Shown piece after piece: positions 20,276 through 29,290 of a stretch of 64,000 nucleotides of DNA. The DNA lies in contig NZ_BNAR01000009.1 of the NCBI RefSeq assembly GCF_014653695.1, positions 303,280 to 367,279 of the forward strand, read 5' to 3'. A program made the position numbers and the translations under genes. Within the stretch, counting starts at the first letter, position 1, and every line of letters begins with the position of its first letter. The notes under the pieces were generated by a model. The model searched no databases, was not told the DNA's origin, and saw only the letters and a list, made by a program, of their open reading frames with translations. This stretch comes from Lentzea cavernae (GTDB lineage: Bacteria > Actinomycetota > Actinomycetes > Mycobacteriales > Pseudonocardiaceae).

Positions 20276-20650
20276 TTGGCCTTCGACGTGACCGTCACCG
20301 AGGAGACGGCGGCCCGGCTCCGGCCTGACCTGGAACGGCTGATCGCGGAGTTCCGCGCGATGGCGCACGCGTTGGTCGCCGCGCTGCCCGATCCGGATCT
20401 GGAGGACGACCTCCTCGAGGAGGTCGAGGTCGGCGGGCGGACTTGGTGGATCCACTGGCACGACCCGCACTACCGCTGCGAGAGCGATACCGGCGTGGTC
20501 GTGGAGGCGCAGATCTACTACCCGGACGACATCGACCCGGCCTTCCTGCTCGAGTACGCCCGGACCGCCGGTGGCCACGAGGCCGTGGTGTCGGCGTGCC
20601 CGCGCGGGTTCCACGACATTGCCCGCCTGCTCGACCTGCACCAGGCTTAG
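20276..20650 (+). CDS. Small acidic hypothetical protein
   Basis: A 124-aa soluble protein starting at TTG 20276, 4 bases after holB, with a GGGGG site before it; GTG 20288 is an alternative. It contains EDDLLEEVEVGGRTWWIHWHDPHYRC and a histidine-containing end. I recognise no family. The short spacing places it in the holB transcript. Confidence 0.65.
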   Translation: MAFDVTVTEETAARLRPDLERLIAEFRAMAHALVAALPDPDLEDDLLEEVEVGGRTWWIHWHDPHYRCESDTGVVVEAQIYYPDDIDPAFLLEYARTAGGHEAVVSACPRGFHDIARLLDLHQA

Positions 20651-20669
20651 AGCCACGCTGACGCCTCGG

Positions 20670-21395
20670 TCATCTCGCCAGCCAGCCCCCGTCCACGACC
20701 AGGACGTGTCCGGTCACATAATCGGATGCGGCGGACGAGAGGAACACCGCCGGGCCCACGAGATCTTCCGGCGTGCCCCAGCGGCCGGCCGGGATCCGGG
20801 TGCGGATCGCGGCTTCGCGGTCGGGATCGGCCTTCAGCGGCGCGGTGTTGTTCGTCTCGATGTAGCCGGGAGCGATGGCGTTGACCTGCACGTTCGACTC
20901 CGCCCACTCGTTCGCGAGCAGCTTGGTCATGCCGACCAGCGCGTGCTTCGAGGCGGTGTACGCCGAGACGAGGACGCCGCCCTGGAAGGACAGCAGGGAC
21001 GCGATGTTCACGACCTTGCCGCCGCCGCCGGCGATCATCTGACGGCCGCAGAGCTTCGAGATCTCGAACGCCGAGTCGAGGTTGACCGCCATGATCCGCT
21101 GCCAGTCGGACAGCGAGACGTCGACGGCGGCGCCCCGGTGGATGGTGCCGGCGTTGTTGACCAGGACGTCGACGCGGTGCTCGGCCAGGACCGGTGCCAG
21201 CGCGGGCTCGACGGACGCCGGGTCCGACAGGTCCACCGAGACCGTCGCCACGGCGGGCGCCACGTCCGACAGGTCGCCGCGGCCGACGAGGACCAACCGC
21301 GCGCCCGCGTTGTGCAGGCCGCGGGCGATGGCCCGGCCGATGCCCGTGCGGGCGCCGGTCACCAGAGCTGTCTTGCCCTCCAGGGAGAAGCTCAT
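20670..21395 (-). CDS. kduD: 2-dehydro-3-deoxy-D-gluconate 5-dehydrogenase
   Basis: A classical short-chain dehydrogenase of 241 aa with TGARTGIGRAIA (cofactor binding), NNAG, the catalytic Ser in NIASLLSFQGG and YTASK (Tyr-x3-Lys), plus the C-terminal DYVTGHVLVVDGGW. Similarity to KduD and coupling to kduI support a role in converting 2,5-diketo-3-deoxygluconate to KDG during breakdown of pectin or other uronic acid polymers. The ATG overlaps the kduI stop by 4 bp. No KDG kinase or aldolase lies nearby. Confidence 0.9.
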   Translation of the reverse strand: MSFSLEGKTALVTGARTGIGRAIARGLHNAGARLVLVGRGDLSDVAPAVATVSVDLSDPASVEPALAPVLAEHRVDVLVNNAGTIHRGAAVDVSLSDWQRIMAVNLDSAFEISKLCGRQMIAGGGGKVVNIASLLSFQGGVLVSAYTASKHALVGMTKLLANEWAESNVQVNAIAPGYIETNNTAPLKADPDREAAIRTRIPAGRWGTPEDLVGPAVFLSSAASDYVTGHVLVVDGGWLAR

Positions 21396-22219
21396 CGCAG
21401 CTCCGTCACGGCGACCTGGTCCATGTCGTCGTAGGCCTGGTTCTCGCCGCCCATGGCCCAGACGAACGTGTACGAGTGCGTACCGGCTCCACTGTGGACG
21501 GACCACGACGGGGAGATGCCAGCTTCCTCGTTGCGCACCAAGATGTTCCGCGTGTTCTGCGGTTCACCGCAGAGGTGGATCACGCGGTGCTCCTCGGGCA
21601 GGTCGAAGTAGAGGTAGCACTCGGTGCGGCGGTCGTGGGTGTGCGGCGGCATGGTGTTCCAGACGCTGCCCGGCGCCAGCGACGTCACGCCGAGCACCAG
21701 CTGCGACGAGCGGATGCCGTCGGCGTGCACGAACTTGCGGATCTCGCGACGGTTCGCGGTGCTCTGGTCGCCCGCGTTCATCACGTCGACCTCGTCGTAG
21801 CGGGCCACGGCGGTCGGGTGCGAGGCGTGAGAGGGCGTCGAGAAGAGGTAGAAGCGAGCGCCCTCTTCGCTGGTGTGGAACTCGACGTCCTGGGCGCCTT
21901 GACCGACGTAGAGGCAGTCGCGCGTGCCGAGTTCGAACTCGGTTCCGTCCACGGTGATCGTCCCGCTCCCGCGGATCGCCACCACAGCCAGCTCACGTCG
22001 TTCGAGGAAGTGCTGCGACCGCAACGGGGAAGCGCTTTCCAACTTGAGCGGTCCGCCCGGGTTCGGGGTCGCTCCGCCCAGGACGATGCGGTCCTCGTGC
22101 GTGTAGACGGTCCGGATCTCACCGGGCGCGAAGAGGTCGTCGACGAGGTAGTGCTGCCGCAACCCGTCCGTGTCGAAGCCCGGCAGCTGCGCCGGGTTGG
22201 TCGAATGCCTGATCTGCAT
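21392..22219 (-). CDS. kduI: 5-dehydro-4-deoxy-D-glucuronate isomerase
   Basis: A cupin-fold isomerase of about 275 aa, close to the usual 278. Zinc ligands are visible in MPPHTHDRRTECYLYF (His-x-His-x4-Glu) with a further His in GAGTHSYTFVWAMGGEN. It opens MQIRHSTNPAQLPGFDT, the usual family N-terminus. I prefer the ATG at 22219 because GGAAGG lies about 10 bases upstream; an ATG three codons earlier is possible. It forms a two-gene operon with kduD. Confidence 0.92.
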   Translation of the reverse strand: MQIRHSTNPAQLPGFDTDGLRQHYLVDDLFAPGEIRTVYTHEDRIVLGGATPNPGGPLKLESASPLRSQHFLERRELAVVAIRGSGTITVDGTEFELGTRDCLYVGQGAQDVEFHTSEEGARFYLFSTPSHASHPTAVARYDEVDVMNAGDQSTANRREIRKFVHADGIRSSQLVLGVTSLAPGSVWNTMPPHTHDRRTECYLYFDLPEEHRVIHLCGEPQNTRNILVRNEEAGISPSWSVHSGAGTHSYTFVWAMGGENQAYDDMDQVAVTELR

Positions 22220-22315
22220 CGGGGACATGCCTTCCGTATGGCGGCGGAGGACACGGTGTCCGCCGACCATGGAACTACGTTCCGCAGCGCGGAACAAGCC
22301 CTCCGGAAGCGAAGA

Positions 22316-23680
22316 TCAGGAAGTCGGCCGCCCGGACGTCCGAGCCCGGCCGGCGGGCAGAGCGGCGACGAGCACGACCCCGGCCAGCAGCAACGCCGTG
22401 CCGGTCCAGAACAGCGGGATCGCGTTGTACGCGGCGTTGGTGTAGGCCAGCGGCGGCGCTCCCCTGGGCGGCGCGGCCGGTGCGCCGGGCTGCTGCGGCA
22501 CGGTCGTCTGCGGGGGCTGCGACGTCCCGCAGACCACGCCGCCCTGCGGCGCCGCGGCCCGCACGATCTGCTCGCCCAGCGAGATCTGCGCGAGCGCCGA
22601 GGGCAGGTTCGGCAGCTTCAGCTTGTCCGTCGGCAACACCTGCACGTCGAGCATCCGCGCCGTCGCCCCGAGCTGGAACCCGCTGAACCCGTTGCCGGAG
22701 AAGACGTCCTTCTTCTCGGTGAGCCCCGCGACCTGCAGCTTGACCACGACCAGGTCCAGCAAGAGCGGGATGTCCAACGCCGGGTGCGCGGCGTCCAGCG
22801 TGCCGAGCTCCTTGCCGTTCTGACTGACCTTCAGCACCGGCGCGGTGTACGTGATCTTGGAGGTCTTCTCGTCCCCGGTGGCCGTAGCCGTGAGCGTGGG
22901 CGGGCTCGCCACGTCGATCCTGATGCCACCCGCCAACTCGATGCTCACCGCCCGCATCGTCGACGTCGACTCGACAGCCTTGTTCTTGCTGCCCGGCAGG
23001 TCGACGAGCTTGACGACCGAGCTCGCCTCGAACGTGTCCGGCACGCTGATCAGACTCGTCTTCACCGGCAACGGCACCTCGGCCGGCAGCGCGCTCAGCA
23101 CCTCAAGCCCCGCCAACGAAGTCCGGGACGTCGCCAGCGGACTGACACACGGCCCGACCTTCTCGTCCCACCGAGCGTGCACGCTGCCGTTGAGCACCTT
23201 GAGCTTCGCCAGCGGCGTCTCCGGAATCGGCAGCCCACCGTTCGTCGGCTGCGGGTTGTCCGGAATCGCCGTCTGCACCAACGTCCCCGGCGACTGCGGC
23301 GACCGACCCGCCACCGCGAAGCCGAACGGGTTCGCCTGCGTCACCACCCGCTCCGTGGCGAGGAACGCCTCCGTGTTGACCTGCGCGCTGGCAAGCCCCA
23401 CCCCGAACTCCGTCACCGACTGCTTGGGCAACTGCTCCCCGAACCCCGGCAGGATCGTGCTCGTGGGCACCCCCTGCGGCCCCAGCCGGATGACGCCCAA
23501 CCCGGTCCCGGCATCCCCGACCGCGTGCGCGAGCGGCTGCGGCCCGTTCGGCGCCGACGCCGGCGGCTGGTTCGGATCACGGGGCCCCGGCACCGGCGTG
23601 GTCGGAGGCTGGGCGAGTGCGGGCGCCGCGAGGAGCGCGAGCAACATCCCGGCCAGCGGCACGGACAACGATCGGCGCAT
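22316..23680 (-). CDS. Secreted, membrane-anchored cell-surface protein
   Basis: A 454-aa protein with a cleavable signal peptide (MRRSLSVPLAGMLLALLAAPALAQ), a proline-rich start, a long beta-rich extracellular region, a Pro/Gln linker near 400 and a C-terminal hydrophobic helix (FWTGTALLLAGVVLVAALPA) followed by Arg-rich residues. It resembles choice-of-anchor surface proteins of actinobacteria, but I cannot name a specific family. Two cysteines occur (GPCVSP, VVCGTS). It is read alone, away from the tRNA gene. Confidence 0.75.
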   Translation of the reverse strand: MRRSLSVPLAGMLLALLAAPALAQPPTTPVPGPRDPNQPPASAPNGPQPLAHAVGDAGTGLGVIRLGPQGVPTSTILPGFGEQLPKQSVTEFGVGLASAQVNTEAFLATERVVTQANPFGFAVAGRSPQSPGTLVQTAIPDNPQPTNGGLPIPETPLAKLKVLNGSVHARWDEKVGPCVSPLATSRTSLAGLEVLSALPAEVPLPVKTSLISVPDTFEASSVVKLVDLPGSKNKAVESTSTMRAVSIELAGGIRIDVASPPTLTATATGDEKTSKITYTAPVLKVSQNGKELGTLDAAHPALDIPLLLDLVVVKLQVAGLTEKKDVFSGNGFSGFQLGATARMLDVQVLPTDKLKLPNLPSALAQISLGEQIVRAAAPQGGVVCGTSQPPQTTVPQQPGAPAAPPRGAPPLAYTNAAYNAIPLFWTGTALLLAGVVLVAALPAGRARTSGRPTS

Positions 23681-23784
23681 GGACCTCTCCCAGGCGGGTG
23701 TTGGTGACGTCGGTCACTGTCCGTACAACGAAGCCGACCCCCGTGAGTAACGCGGTTGCGGGTCGGTTATAGTTCTCTCGTCTC

Positions 23785-23858
23785 GCCGCCTTAGCTCAGT
23801 CGGCCAGAGCAGCTCACTCGTAATGAGCAGGTCATCGGTTCGATTCCGATAGGCGGCT
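23785..23858 (+). tRNA. tRNA-Thr (anticodon CGT)
   Basis: A complete cloverleaf: acceptor GCCGCCT pairs with AGGCGGC, the anticodon stem GCTCA/TGAGC encloses the loop CTCGTAA with anticodon CGT, and the T arm reads ATCGG TTCGATT CCGAT. The CCA end is not encoded. A 14-bp terminator hairpin follows 11 bases later. Confidence 0.97.
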
Positions 23859-23869
23859 CGGTGAGACGG

Positions 23870-23899
23870 AAGGGCCAGGTCACTCGTGACCTGGCCCTT
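23870..23899 (+). terminator. Terminator of the tRNA-Thr gene
   Basis: AAGGGCCAGGTCAC (23870-23883) pairs exactly with 23886-23899, with a very tight loop, followed by a T-rich stretch. It lies between the tRNA and the next gene. Confidence 0.85.
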
Positions 23900-23922
23900 C
23901 TGCTTTACCTAGGCTGGTGCCC

Positions 23923-24267
23923 ATGGCTGTGATGCACGTGAGGAACGGCTCTTCGAAGTGGCTCGTCGTCTGGCTGGAGCCGCACGGTGAGGACCGCTGG
24001 CTCGAGCGCGGCGAGATGTTGTGCATCCGCACGGACAACAACGGCGTAAAACTCGCATTCGACGTCGAGTACCACGCGAACGACGAAGAGCGCGCCGACG
24101 GCATCGAGAACGTGACCGTCTACGCCGAGAACTGTTCGTATGACGTCGACGTCACCGACGAAGAGGGCAATCCCGTCGAATGCGGCCACAAGCGTCCGGA
24201 GGAGATCGACCGGAAGTGGGCCGCACGACGGGCAGCAGCGGAGGAAGAGCTCATCCGCACGTCGTGA
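23923..24267 (+). CDS. Small acidic hypothetical protein
   Basis: A 114-aa soluble protein starting at ATG 23923 (ATG 23932 also possible). It contains KWLVVWLEPHGEDRWLERGE, VKLAFDVEYHA and ENCSYDVDVTDEEGNPVECG. The two cysteines and short beta-like segments suggest a small compact fold. No family is named. Its last 17 bases overlap the 3' end of the convergent HNH gene. Confidence 0.7.
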   Translation: MAVMHVRNGSSKWLVVWLEPHGEDRWLERGEMLCIRTDNNGVKLAFDVEYHANDEERADGIENVTVYAENCSYDVDVTDEEGNPVECGHKRPEEIDRKWAARRAAAEEELIRTS

Positions 24268-24904
24268 GCGCCTGCTCCAGAGCCGACCGTTCCGCCCCCG
24301 CCACCGAAAGCCCGTAAGCCGCCTTGACGGTCACATAGATCCGCCCGTAAGAACACGCATACCCGGCATTGGGCGGCATCCACTCATCCGGCGTCTTGTC
24401 GCTCTTCGACTGGTTGACCTTCCCGGACACCGCCACGAGGTTGCGCAGGTCGTTGGCCGCGGCCAGGCGCTGCTCGGGAGTCCACGCGGCGGCGCCGCTG
24501 CGCCACATCTCGGCCAACGGCACCACGTGGTCGATCTGGATCTTCGACACGCCGGTGACCTGGGTGGCGGTGTAGGGGTCGTCCAGGGTGCCGGACTGGA
24601 CGCCGCAGCGGCCCGGTTTGCGTTCGACGGCGGTGAGGTCGCGGGCCAGGACCTGGCTGCGCTGGTCGCAGCCGTCGCCGTCGGTGTCGAACCACGGCTG
24701 GCCGAAGACGCAGGCCTTGCCGTTCGAGCAGTCGCGGACGTAGCCGTCGAGACGGCCTGGTGTGGCCACGGGTAGTGCCGCGAGAGAGGTGCGCGCGGCA
24801 ACGGCGTCGAGGGTGCCCGTCGGTACCCGGTCCACCTGTGGGGCGGAGGACAGGGGTATCGCGGAACAGCCGGTCAGCAGGATGATCAGCAGCAACCACC
24901 GCAT
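24251..24904 (-). CDS. HNH endonuclease-family lipoprotein (DUF1524 type)
   Basis: A 217-aa predicted secreted nuclease. The N-terminus MRWLLLIILLTGC is a short lipoprotein signal. The catalytic region IQIDHVVPLAEMWRSGA carries the Asp-His of the HNH/DUF1524 motif, followed by NDLRNLVAVSGKVNQSKSD and DEWMPP, both family signatures. Three or four further cysteines (DCSNGKAC, GDGCD) could stabilise the exported protein. Such secreted HNH proteins are common in actinobacteria. It starts at the ATG just before the signal peptide. Confidence 0.88.
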   Translation of the reverse strand: MRWLLLIILLTGCSAIPLSSAPQVDRVPTGTLDAVAARTSLAALPVATPGRLDGYVRDCSNGKACVFGQPWFDTDGDGCDQRSQVLARDLTAVERKPGRCGVQSGTLDDPYTATQVTGVSKIQIDHVVPLAEMWRSGAAAWTPEQRLAAANDLRNLVAVSGKVNQSKSDKTPDEWMPPNAGYACSYGRIYVTVKAAYGLSVAGAERSALEQALTTCG

Positions 24905-25067
24905 GGTCAGGATGTACCCGCACGGGCACTGGTGATGGCCGCCCAACGGCGTAATTCGGGCGTCCTGGCGCCGCCACGAACGGCCTCACGCCGGTGCGAC
25001 ACTTGGTGTAGCAGGCTGTTCGCTCGCCCGACTCGAAGGTCGTCCACACGTGGATCTCAGCACCCTG

Positions 25068-25880
25068 ATGAAGTCCGTTGCGGCCGTTGCCGTTCTGCTG
25101 GTCGCGGCGTGCTCCGGCGGGCCGGACCTGCCGCCGCGGGAGAAGCCGCCTGCCGGGGGACAGCTCGACTACCAGCTCGGTGGCGCCTACCAGCCCGACG
25201 TGCCGGTCAAGATCGTCGTGCGGGACCGGAGCAAGATCGTCGACGGCCGGCGGTACAACATCTGTTACCTCAACGCTTTGCAGACGCAGCCGGACAAGGC
25301 GCAGGGCGGGCTCGACTGGTGGCGCGCGCACCACGACGACCTGCTGGTGAAGAAGGCCGACGGTCAGGTGGCGATCGACCCGGAGTGGGAGGAGGGCATC
25401 CTCGACATCTCCACGGGGGAGAAGCGGGCGAGGATCCTCGAGATCCAGAAGCAGTGGATCAAGGACTGCAAGACGTCCATGTTCAAGGGCGTCGAGCCGG
25501 ACAACCTGGACTCGTACACGCGGGCCGGAGGGGCGTTCGACCTCAACGCCACCAAGGAGTTCATGAAGGCGTTCGTCAGGTACGCGCACGAGCAGGGGCT
25601 TGCCGTGGCGCAGAAGAACGCCGCCGAGCTGGGTACCGCGGGCAAGAGGGAGATCGGCTTCGACTTCGCCATCACCGAGGACTGCGAGGCCCAGGACGAG
25701 TGCGGGTCCTACGCGGAGGCGTTCGGCAACGACTTCTTCCAGATCGAGTACACCGACGACGGGTTCCGCAAGTCCTGCGCCGATCGCGGCGGACGGGTGT
25801 CGGTGATCCGCCGCGACCGGAACGTCGTGCCGTACGGGCACGAGGACTACGTCTACGAGGTCTGCCCGCCGAACGTCTGA
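25068..25880 (+). CDS. GH114-like endo-alpha-1,4-polygalactosaminidase lipoprotein
   Basis: A 270-aa lipoprotein with signal MKSVAAVAVLLVAAC, followed by a TIM-barrel-like domain of glycoside hydrolase family 114. Motifs are NICYLNA near the start of the barrel, FKGVEPDNLDSY, VAQKNAAEL and FDFAITEDC. The family cleaves galactosamine-rich polysaccharides; substrate specificity here is not proven. GTG 25050 would add six residues, and I prefer ATG 25068 for its Lys-2 signal. The last 28 bases overlap the convergent SRPBCC gene. Confidence 0.85.
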   Translation: MKSVAAVAVLLVAACSGGPDLPPREKPPAGGQLDYQLGGAYQPDVPVKIVVRDRSKIVDGRRYNICYLNALQTQPDKAQGGLDWWRAHHDDLLVKKADGQVAIDPEWEEGILDISTGEKRARILEIQKQWIKDCKTSMFKGVEPDNLDSYTRAGGAFDLNATKEFMKAFVRYAHEQGLAVAQKNAAELGTAGKREIGFDFAITEDCEAQDECGSYAEAFGNDFFQIEYTDDGFRKSCADRGGRVSVIRRDRNVVPYGHEDYVYEVCPPNV

Positions 25881-26593
25881 GTCAGGAACGCCTGCCACTT
25901 CTCGGTCTCGCCCGTCGCGTCGCCGAAGACGTGGTGCCCCACGGCGTTGGTGCCGTGGAACCGGTACAGGCCGTCGGGTCCGCGCACACCGAGGAAGTTG
26001 TGCAGGTCGTGGCGGACCACGTAGTCGACGACGCCGTGAATGCCGAACGGCTGGAGCGTCACCTCGTCACCGACCTCGGCGTCAAGAGGGACCCCCAGCG
26101 CAGAAAGGAGCACCGGCCAGTTGTCGGCGCCTTCCGGCTGTTCGGGCCACTGGGCGAACACGTACGCGCCGGGCCTGCCCGCGAAGTGCTTCACGTACTC
26201 GGCCAGCGTGAACAGGTACATGTCCCAGCCCTTCGACTGCTGGTCGACGAACTCGTCGCCCCAGCCGTCGGCGAGGATCCCGCTGTGCACGAACCGCAGC
26301 ACGGTCGAGCCGTGCTCGCGGCCCTCGACCAGGTACTCCATCGCGTGGAACGTGCCGTCCTCGCCCTTGTCGCTCTCGTAGGCGAGGCGCTTGCCGGGTT
26401 CCCAGGCGGTGATCGTCGAGGACTCCTGGAAGAAGCCCAGGTCGAGCATCATGCGGCCGCCCAGGCGTCCGTCGACGGTGTGCGGGCCCATGAACCACGA
26501 GTCGATGCCCGGTCCCGTGGCGATGGCGTCCCAGACCTGCTCCGGGGTTCCGTCGACCTCGACTTTTTTGCTGATCTCGAACTCGTGGGTCAC
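25853..26593 (-). CDS. SRPBCC/AHSA1-domain protein
   Basis: A 246-aa protein of the START-like (Bet v 1) fold. It begins THEFEISKKVEVDGTPEQVWDAIATG and continues with WEPGKRLAYES and VLRFVHSGI, typical of Aha1-type SRPBCC domains. A C-terminal part of about 90 residues follows. GTG 26593 overlaps the stop of the ArsR-type regulator by 4 bp, forming the common actinobacterial ArsR-SRPBCC operon. The function is probably ligand binding; no substrate can be named. Confidence 0.85.
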   Translation of the reverse strand: MTHEFEISKKVEVDGTPEQVWDAIATGPGIDSWFMGPHTVDGRLGGRMMLDLGFFQESSTITAWEPGKRLAYESDKGEDGTFHAMEYLVEGREHGSTVLRFVHSGILADGWGDEFVDQQSKGWDMYLFTLAEYVKHFAGRPGAYVFAQWPEQPEGADNWPVLLSALGVPLDAEVGDEVTLQPFGIHGVVDYVVRHDLHNFLGVRGPDGLYRFHGTNAVGHHVFGDATGETEKWQAFLTQTFGGQTS

Positions 26594-27189
26594 GACTCGT
26601 CCTCCTTCAACGCGTTCACGCTCGGGTGCAGGGCGACGACGACTCGGTGCGGACGCCCGCCCTCGGCCTGTTCGTCGTGGTACTTGGCGACCAGCTGCGT
26701 CATGAAGCCGGCGAGCTCCTCGGCGAAGGCCGCGCGGTCGGCGGCGTTCGCGAACCGGACCTCGCCGTCCAGCGCGAAGGTCGCGAGCCGCTTCTTCGCC
26801 TTGGTCGCGCCCGTGATCAACGTGCCGACGTCGCGCACCAGCCTCGCCGAGACCGCGAGCAGCCACCGCGCGGACAACCGGTCGGGTGCGCGCGCCGGGT
26901 CGGGCTGCACGGCCGCGAGCGCCGTCGGGGAGATGACGTAGGACGCGGCGGTCGCCTGCATCAGGCGCTCGTTCACGTTGCCCTTGCGCCGTTCCTCGAC
27001 GAGCTCCACCAGGCCGTGCTGCTCCAGCGTGCGCAGGTGGTAGTTCACCTTCTGCCTGGGCAGCCCGACCTTCGCGGCGAGCATCGTCGCCGATCCGGGC
27101 TCCACCAGCTCCGCGAGCAGCCGCGCTCGCACCGGGTCCAGCGACACCTCGGCCGCGGAAGGATCTTCGATCACCGCCACTTCGAACAT
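26590..27189 (-). CDS. ArsR-type winged-helix regulator
   Basis: A 199-aa transcription factor. The winged helix lies at about 18-70 (LLAELVEPGSATMLAAKVGL, then QKVNYHLRTLEQHGLVELVEERR). The C-terminal half is a helical extension seen in regulators paired with SRPBCC proteins, and no metal-binding cysteines are visible. It probably autoregulates the operon with the downstream SRPBCC gene. It is the first gene of that operon. Confidence 0.85.
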   Translation of the reverse strand: MFEVAVIEDPSAAEVSLDPVRARLLAELVEPGSATMLAAKVGLPRQKVNYHLRTLEQHGLVELVEERRKGNVNERLMQATAASYVISPTALAAVQPDPARAPDRLSARWLLAVSARLVRDVGTLITGATKAKKRLATFALDGEVRFANAADRAAFAEELAGFMTQLVAKYHDEQAEGGRPHRVVVALHPSVNALKEDES

Positions 27190-27334
27190 GGCGCAAGCGT
27201 CACACCGAAAACAAAATTAGTCAAGAACTGAGTTGCTGTCGGTGGCTTTGCTCCACCTGGGTGGCGTTGGAGCCGGTACCGTAAGCGATGTCTCGATTGG
27301 TCGTTGCACGTTCGCAACCCTTGAGGAGACAAAC

Positions 27335-27508
27335 ATGATCATGATGCTGGTGCTGACGCTGCTGGCGTTGCCGTTCGCCCTGATCGCGGCGAACGTCGGT
27401 AGACGCCGGTGGATCCGCAAGCGGGGCGTCGCCAGGGTGCGCGCCGAGCTCGACGGTTTCCACGCCGAGCTCGCACGAGCAGGTCTCAGTCACTTCTCCG
27501 GGAGCTGA
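27335..27508 (+). CDS. Small 57-aa single-span membrane protein
   Basis: ATG 27335 follows GAGGAG by 6 bases. The peptide is one N-terminal hydrophobic helix (MIMMLVLTLLALPFALIAANVG), a basic patch (RRRWIRKRG), and a short amphipathic tail. No family is known. The 3' end overlaps the convergent F420-type oxidoreductase gene by 19 bp. The good ribosome-binding site and helix-plus-positive-charge topology support a real gene. Confidence 0.65.
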   Translation: MIMMLVLTLLALPFALIAANVGRRRWIRKRGVARVRAELDGFHAELARAGLSHFSGS

Positions 27509-28449
27509 ACCTCTCCTGACGGCGAGATCCGCGTGACGACGTCGCCGTACCGGTCCAGCAGCGCGGCCGTGACGGTCTCGGGGGAGCCGAGGACGCAGAA
27601 CGCGGCGAGCACCTCGTCCGTGATCAGCTCGCTCATCTCCGCCCACTGCTGCCGCCGCGACATGCGGTGCAGCTCCTCGTGCAGCGCACCCCAGCCGTGC
27701 AGTTCCAGCACAGGCTTGTACGCGGGCGTCGACCCGTAGAACGCGATCTGCCGCTTGACGTCGGCGACCTCCGCGTCGTTCGTCGCGGCGAACACAGGCC
27801 CGCTGATCTCGAAGCCCTCCAACGTCTTGCCGGCCTTCGCCCGGCCGCGCTCCAGGGCAGGCAGCGTCACCTCGCGCAGGTACCGCTCTGTCGTGAAGTT
27901 GTGGCACAGGAAGCCGTCCGCGACCTCGCCCGCCACCTCGGTCATCCGCTCGCCGACGCCCGCGAGGTAGATCGGCGCGGTGCCGTGCGGGTTCGGGCCC
28001 GGGTCGAAGAACGGCGTCATCAGCGTGTGCTTGTAGAACTCGCTGCGGAACGCCAGCCGCTCGCCGGTCTCCCACGCGTGCCAGATCGCGCGCACGGCCA
28101 GCACGAACTCGCGCATCCGCGCGGCGGGCCTGCTCCACGGCATGGCGAAGCGCTTGGTGATGTGGGCCTCGACCTGCGAGCCGAGCCCGAGGTTGAAGCG
28201 GCCGCCCGAGAACAGCTGGAGGTCGTTCGCCGTGGTCGCGACGGTCATGGGGTTGCGCGCGAACGCCACCGCGATCGCCGTGCCGAGCTCGATCCGCTCG
28301 GTCGCCGCGGCGGCGCCGGCCAGCGCGAGGAACGGGTCGTGCTTGGTCTCGGCGAGCCAGAACCCGTCGTAGCCCCGGTCCTCCGCCCGCTTCGCGATGG
28401 CCCCGGCCTCGCCGGGGGTGTAGTCGACGGCAGCGTTGTCCAGCTTCAT
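27490..28449 (-). CDS. LLM-class (F420-dependent type) oxidoreductase
   Basis: A 319-aa luciferase-like monooxygenase-fold enzyme of the group often annotated TIGR03617. Features are GYDGFWLAETKHDPFLAL, IELGTAIAVAFARNPM, LGLGSQVEAHITKRF and PIYLAGVGERMTEVAGEVADG, characteristic of F420-binding LLM proteins. The actual substrate is unknown. It is read alone, ending over the small membrane protein gene. Confidence 0.88.
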   Translation of the reverse strand: MKLDNAAVDYTPGEAGAIAKRAEDRGYDGFWLAETKHDPFLALAGAAAATERIELGTAIAVAFARNPMTVATTANDLQLFSGGRFNLGLGSQVEAHITKRFAMPWSRPAARMREFVLAVRAIWHAWETGERLAFRSEFYKHTLMTPFFDPGPNPHGTAPIYLAGVGERMTEVAGEVADGFLCHNFTTERYLREVTLPALERGRAKAGKTLEGFEISGPVFAATNDAEVADVKRQIAFYGSTPAYKPVLELHGWGALHEELHRMSRRQQWAEMSELITDEVLAAFCVLGSPETVTAALLDRYGDVVTRISPSGEVQLPEK

Positions 28450-28467
28450 GCCGCTGAGGCTATTGGG

Positions 28468-29190
28468 TCACCGGTAGCCGTACCGGGACTCGCAGGCGAC
28501 GCCGTTGCGGTTGTCGTCGAGCTCGACGCGGTAGCCGGGCTGGCCCCAGAACAGCGGCGCCTTGCCGGCGCGGCGCACGTCGTCGCAGCTCGCGTAGAAG
28601 ACGGGCTTCGGCGTGGTGGGCGTCGGCTTCGGCTTGGTGGTGGTGGCCTTCGTGGGCGGCGGTGGCGGGGGAGGAGGCGGAGCGGACGACGTCTCCAGGG
28701 TCTCCTTGCCGCCGCACGGCGCACCCCACAGGCCCATCGGAACGCGCTGGGCGGCGCCTTCGGCTTCCTTCTGCGCGGGCGTCGGGGTGCCCGCGGTGCG
28801 GCCGGCGCCGTTGCCCAGCGCGAGCAACGCGTAGTCGGTGCCGTCGGCGAGGCTGAGCGCGCCTGTCGTCCTGTCGTAGCGCACCTGCTGGTTGAGCAGC
28901 ATCGCCTTGGCGAAGCCGCTCGCGGCCTCGGCCCAGCAGGGGCCTGGCTGGGCGAGGCCGCCGACCTCGGCCTTCGACCCGTCGGAGAGCATCACGGCGC
29001 GGCCGTCGACGATCGAGGCCACGCTGATGCCCAGCTGGGCGGGCGGAACCGTCGCCGACGCAGACGAGGTCACCGGCACGTCGCCGTCCGGTTTCTCGAC
29101 GGCGACCGGCCTCGACTGCTGCACCTGCGCGGCACATCCCGCGGTGAGCAGGACCAGCACGACCCCGCCCACAGTTCTCCACCCCGACAT
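28468..29190 (-). CDS. Lipoprotein with C-terminal Excalibur calcium-binding domain
   Basis: A 240-aa lipoprotein with signal MSGWRTVGGVVLVLLTAGC. The middle part (about 50-150) resembles the nuclease-like region of some Excalibur proteins but lacks catalytic residues I can identify. A nine-proline run and a Lys/Pro/Thr linker follow. The C-terminal Excalibur domain reads YASCDDVRRAGKAP and LDDNRNGVACES, with the Asp-Asn-x-Asn-Gly calcium-loop pattern and paired cysteines. It is probably attached to the outside of the membrane. Confidence 0.83.
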   Translation of the reverse strand: MSGWRTVGGVVLVLLTAGCAAQVQQSRPVAVEKPDGDVPVTSSASATVPPAQLGISVASIVDGRAVMLSDGSKAEVGGLAQPGPCWAEAASGFAKAMLLNQQVRYDRTTGALSLADGTDYALLALGNGAGRTAGTPTPAQKEAEGAAQRVPMGLWGAPCGGKETLETSSAPPPPPPPPPTKATTTKPKPTPTTPKPVFYASCDDVRRAGKAPLFWGQPGYRVELDDNRNGVACESRYGYR

Positions 29191-29290
29191 AACCCCGAAT
29201 GGTGCACGTGGGAGGCGGTGTGGCCAAGGTTACGTATTTGGATCGGATCGGTTCACCGCGATGTCGAACCGAAATACGGAGACGCCCAGT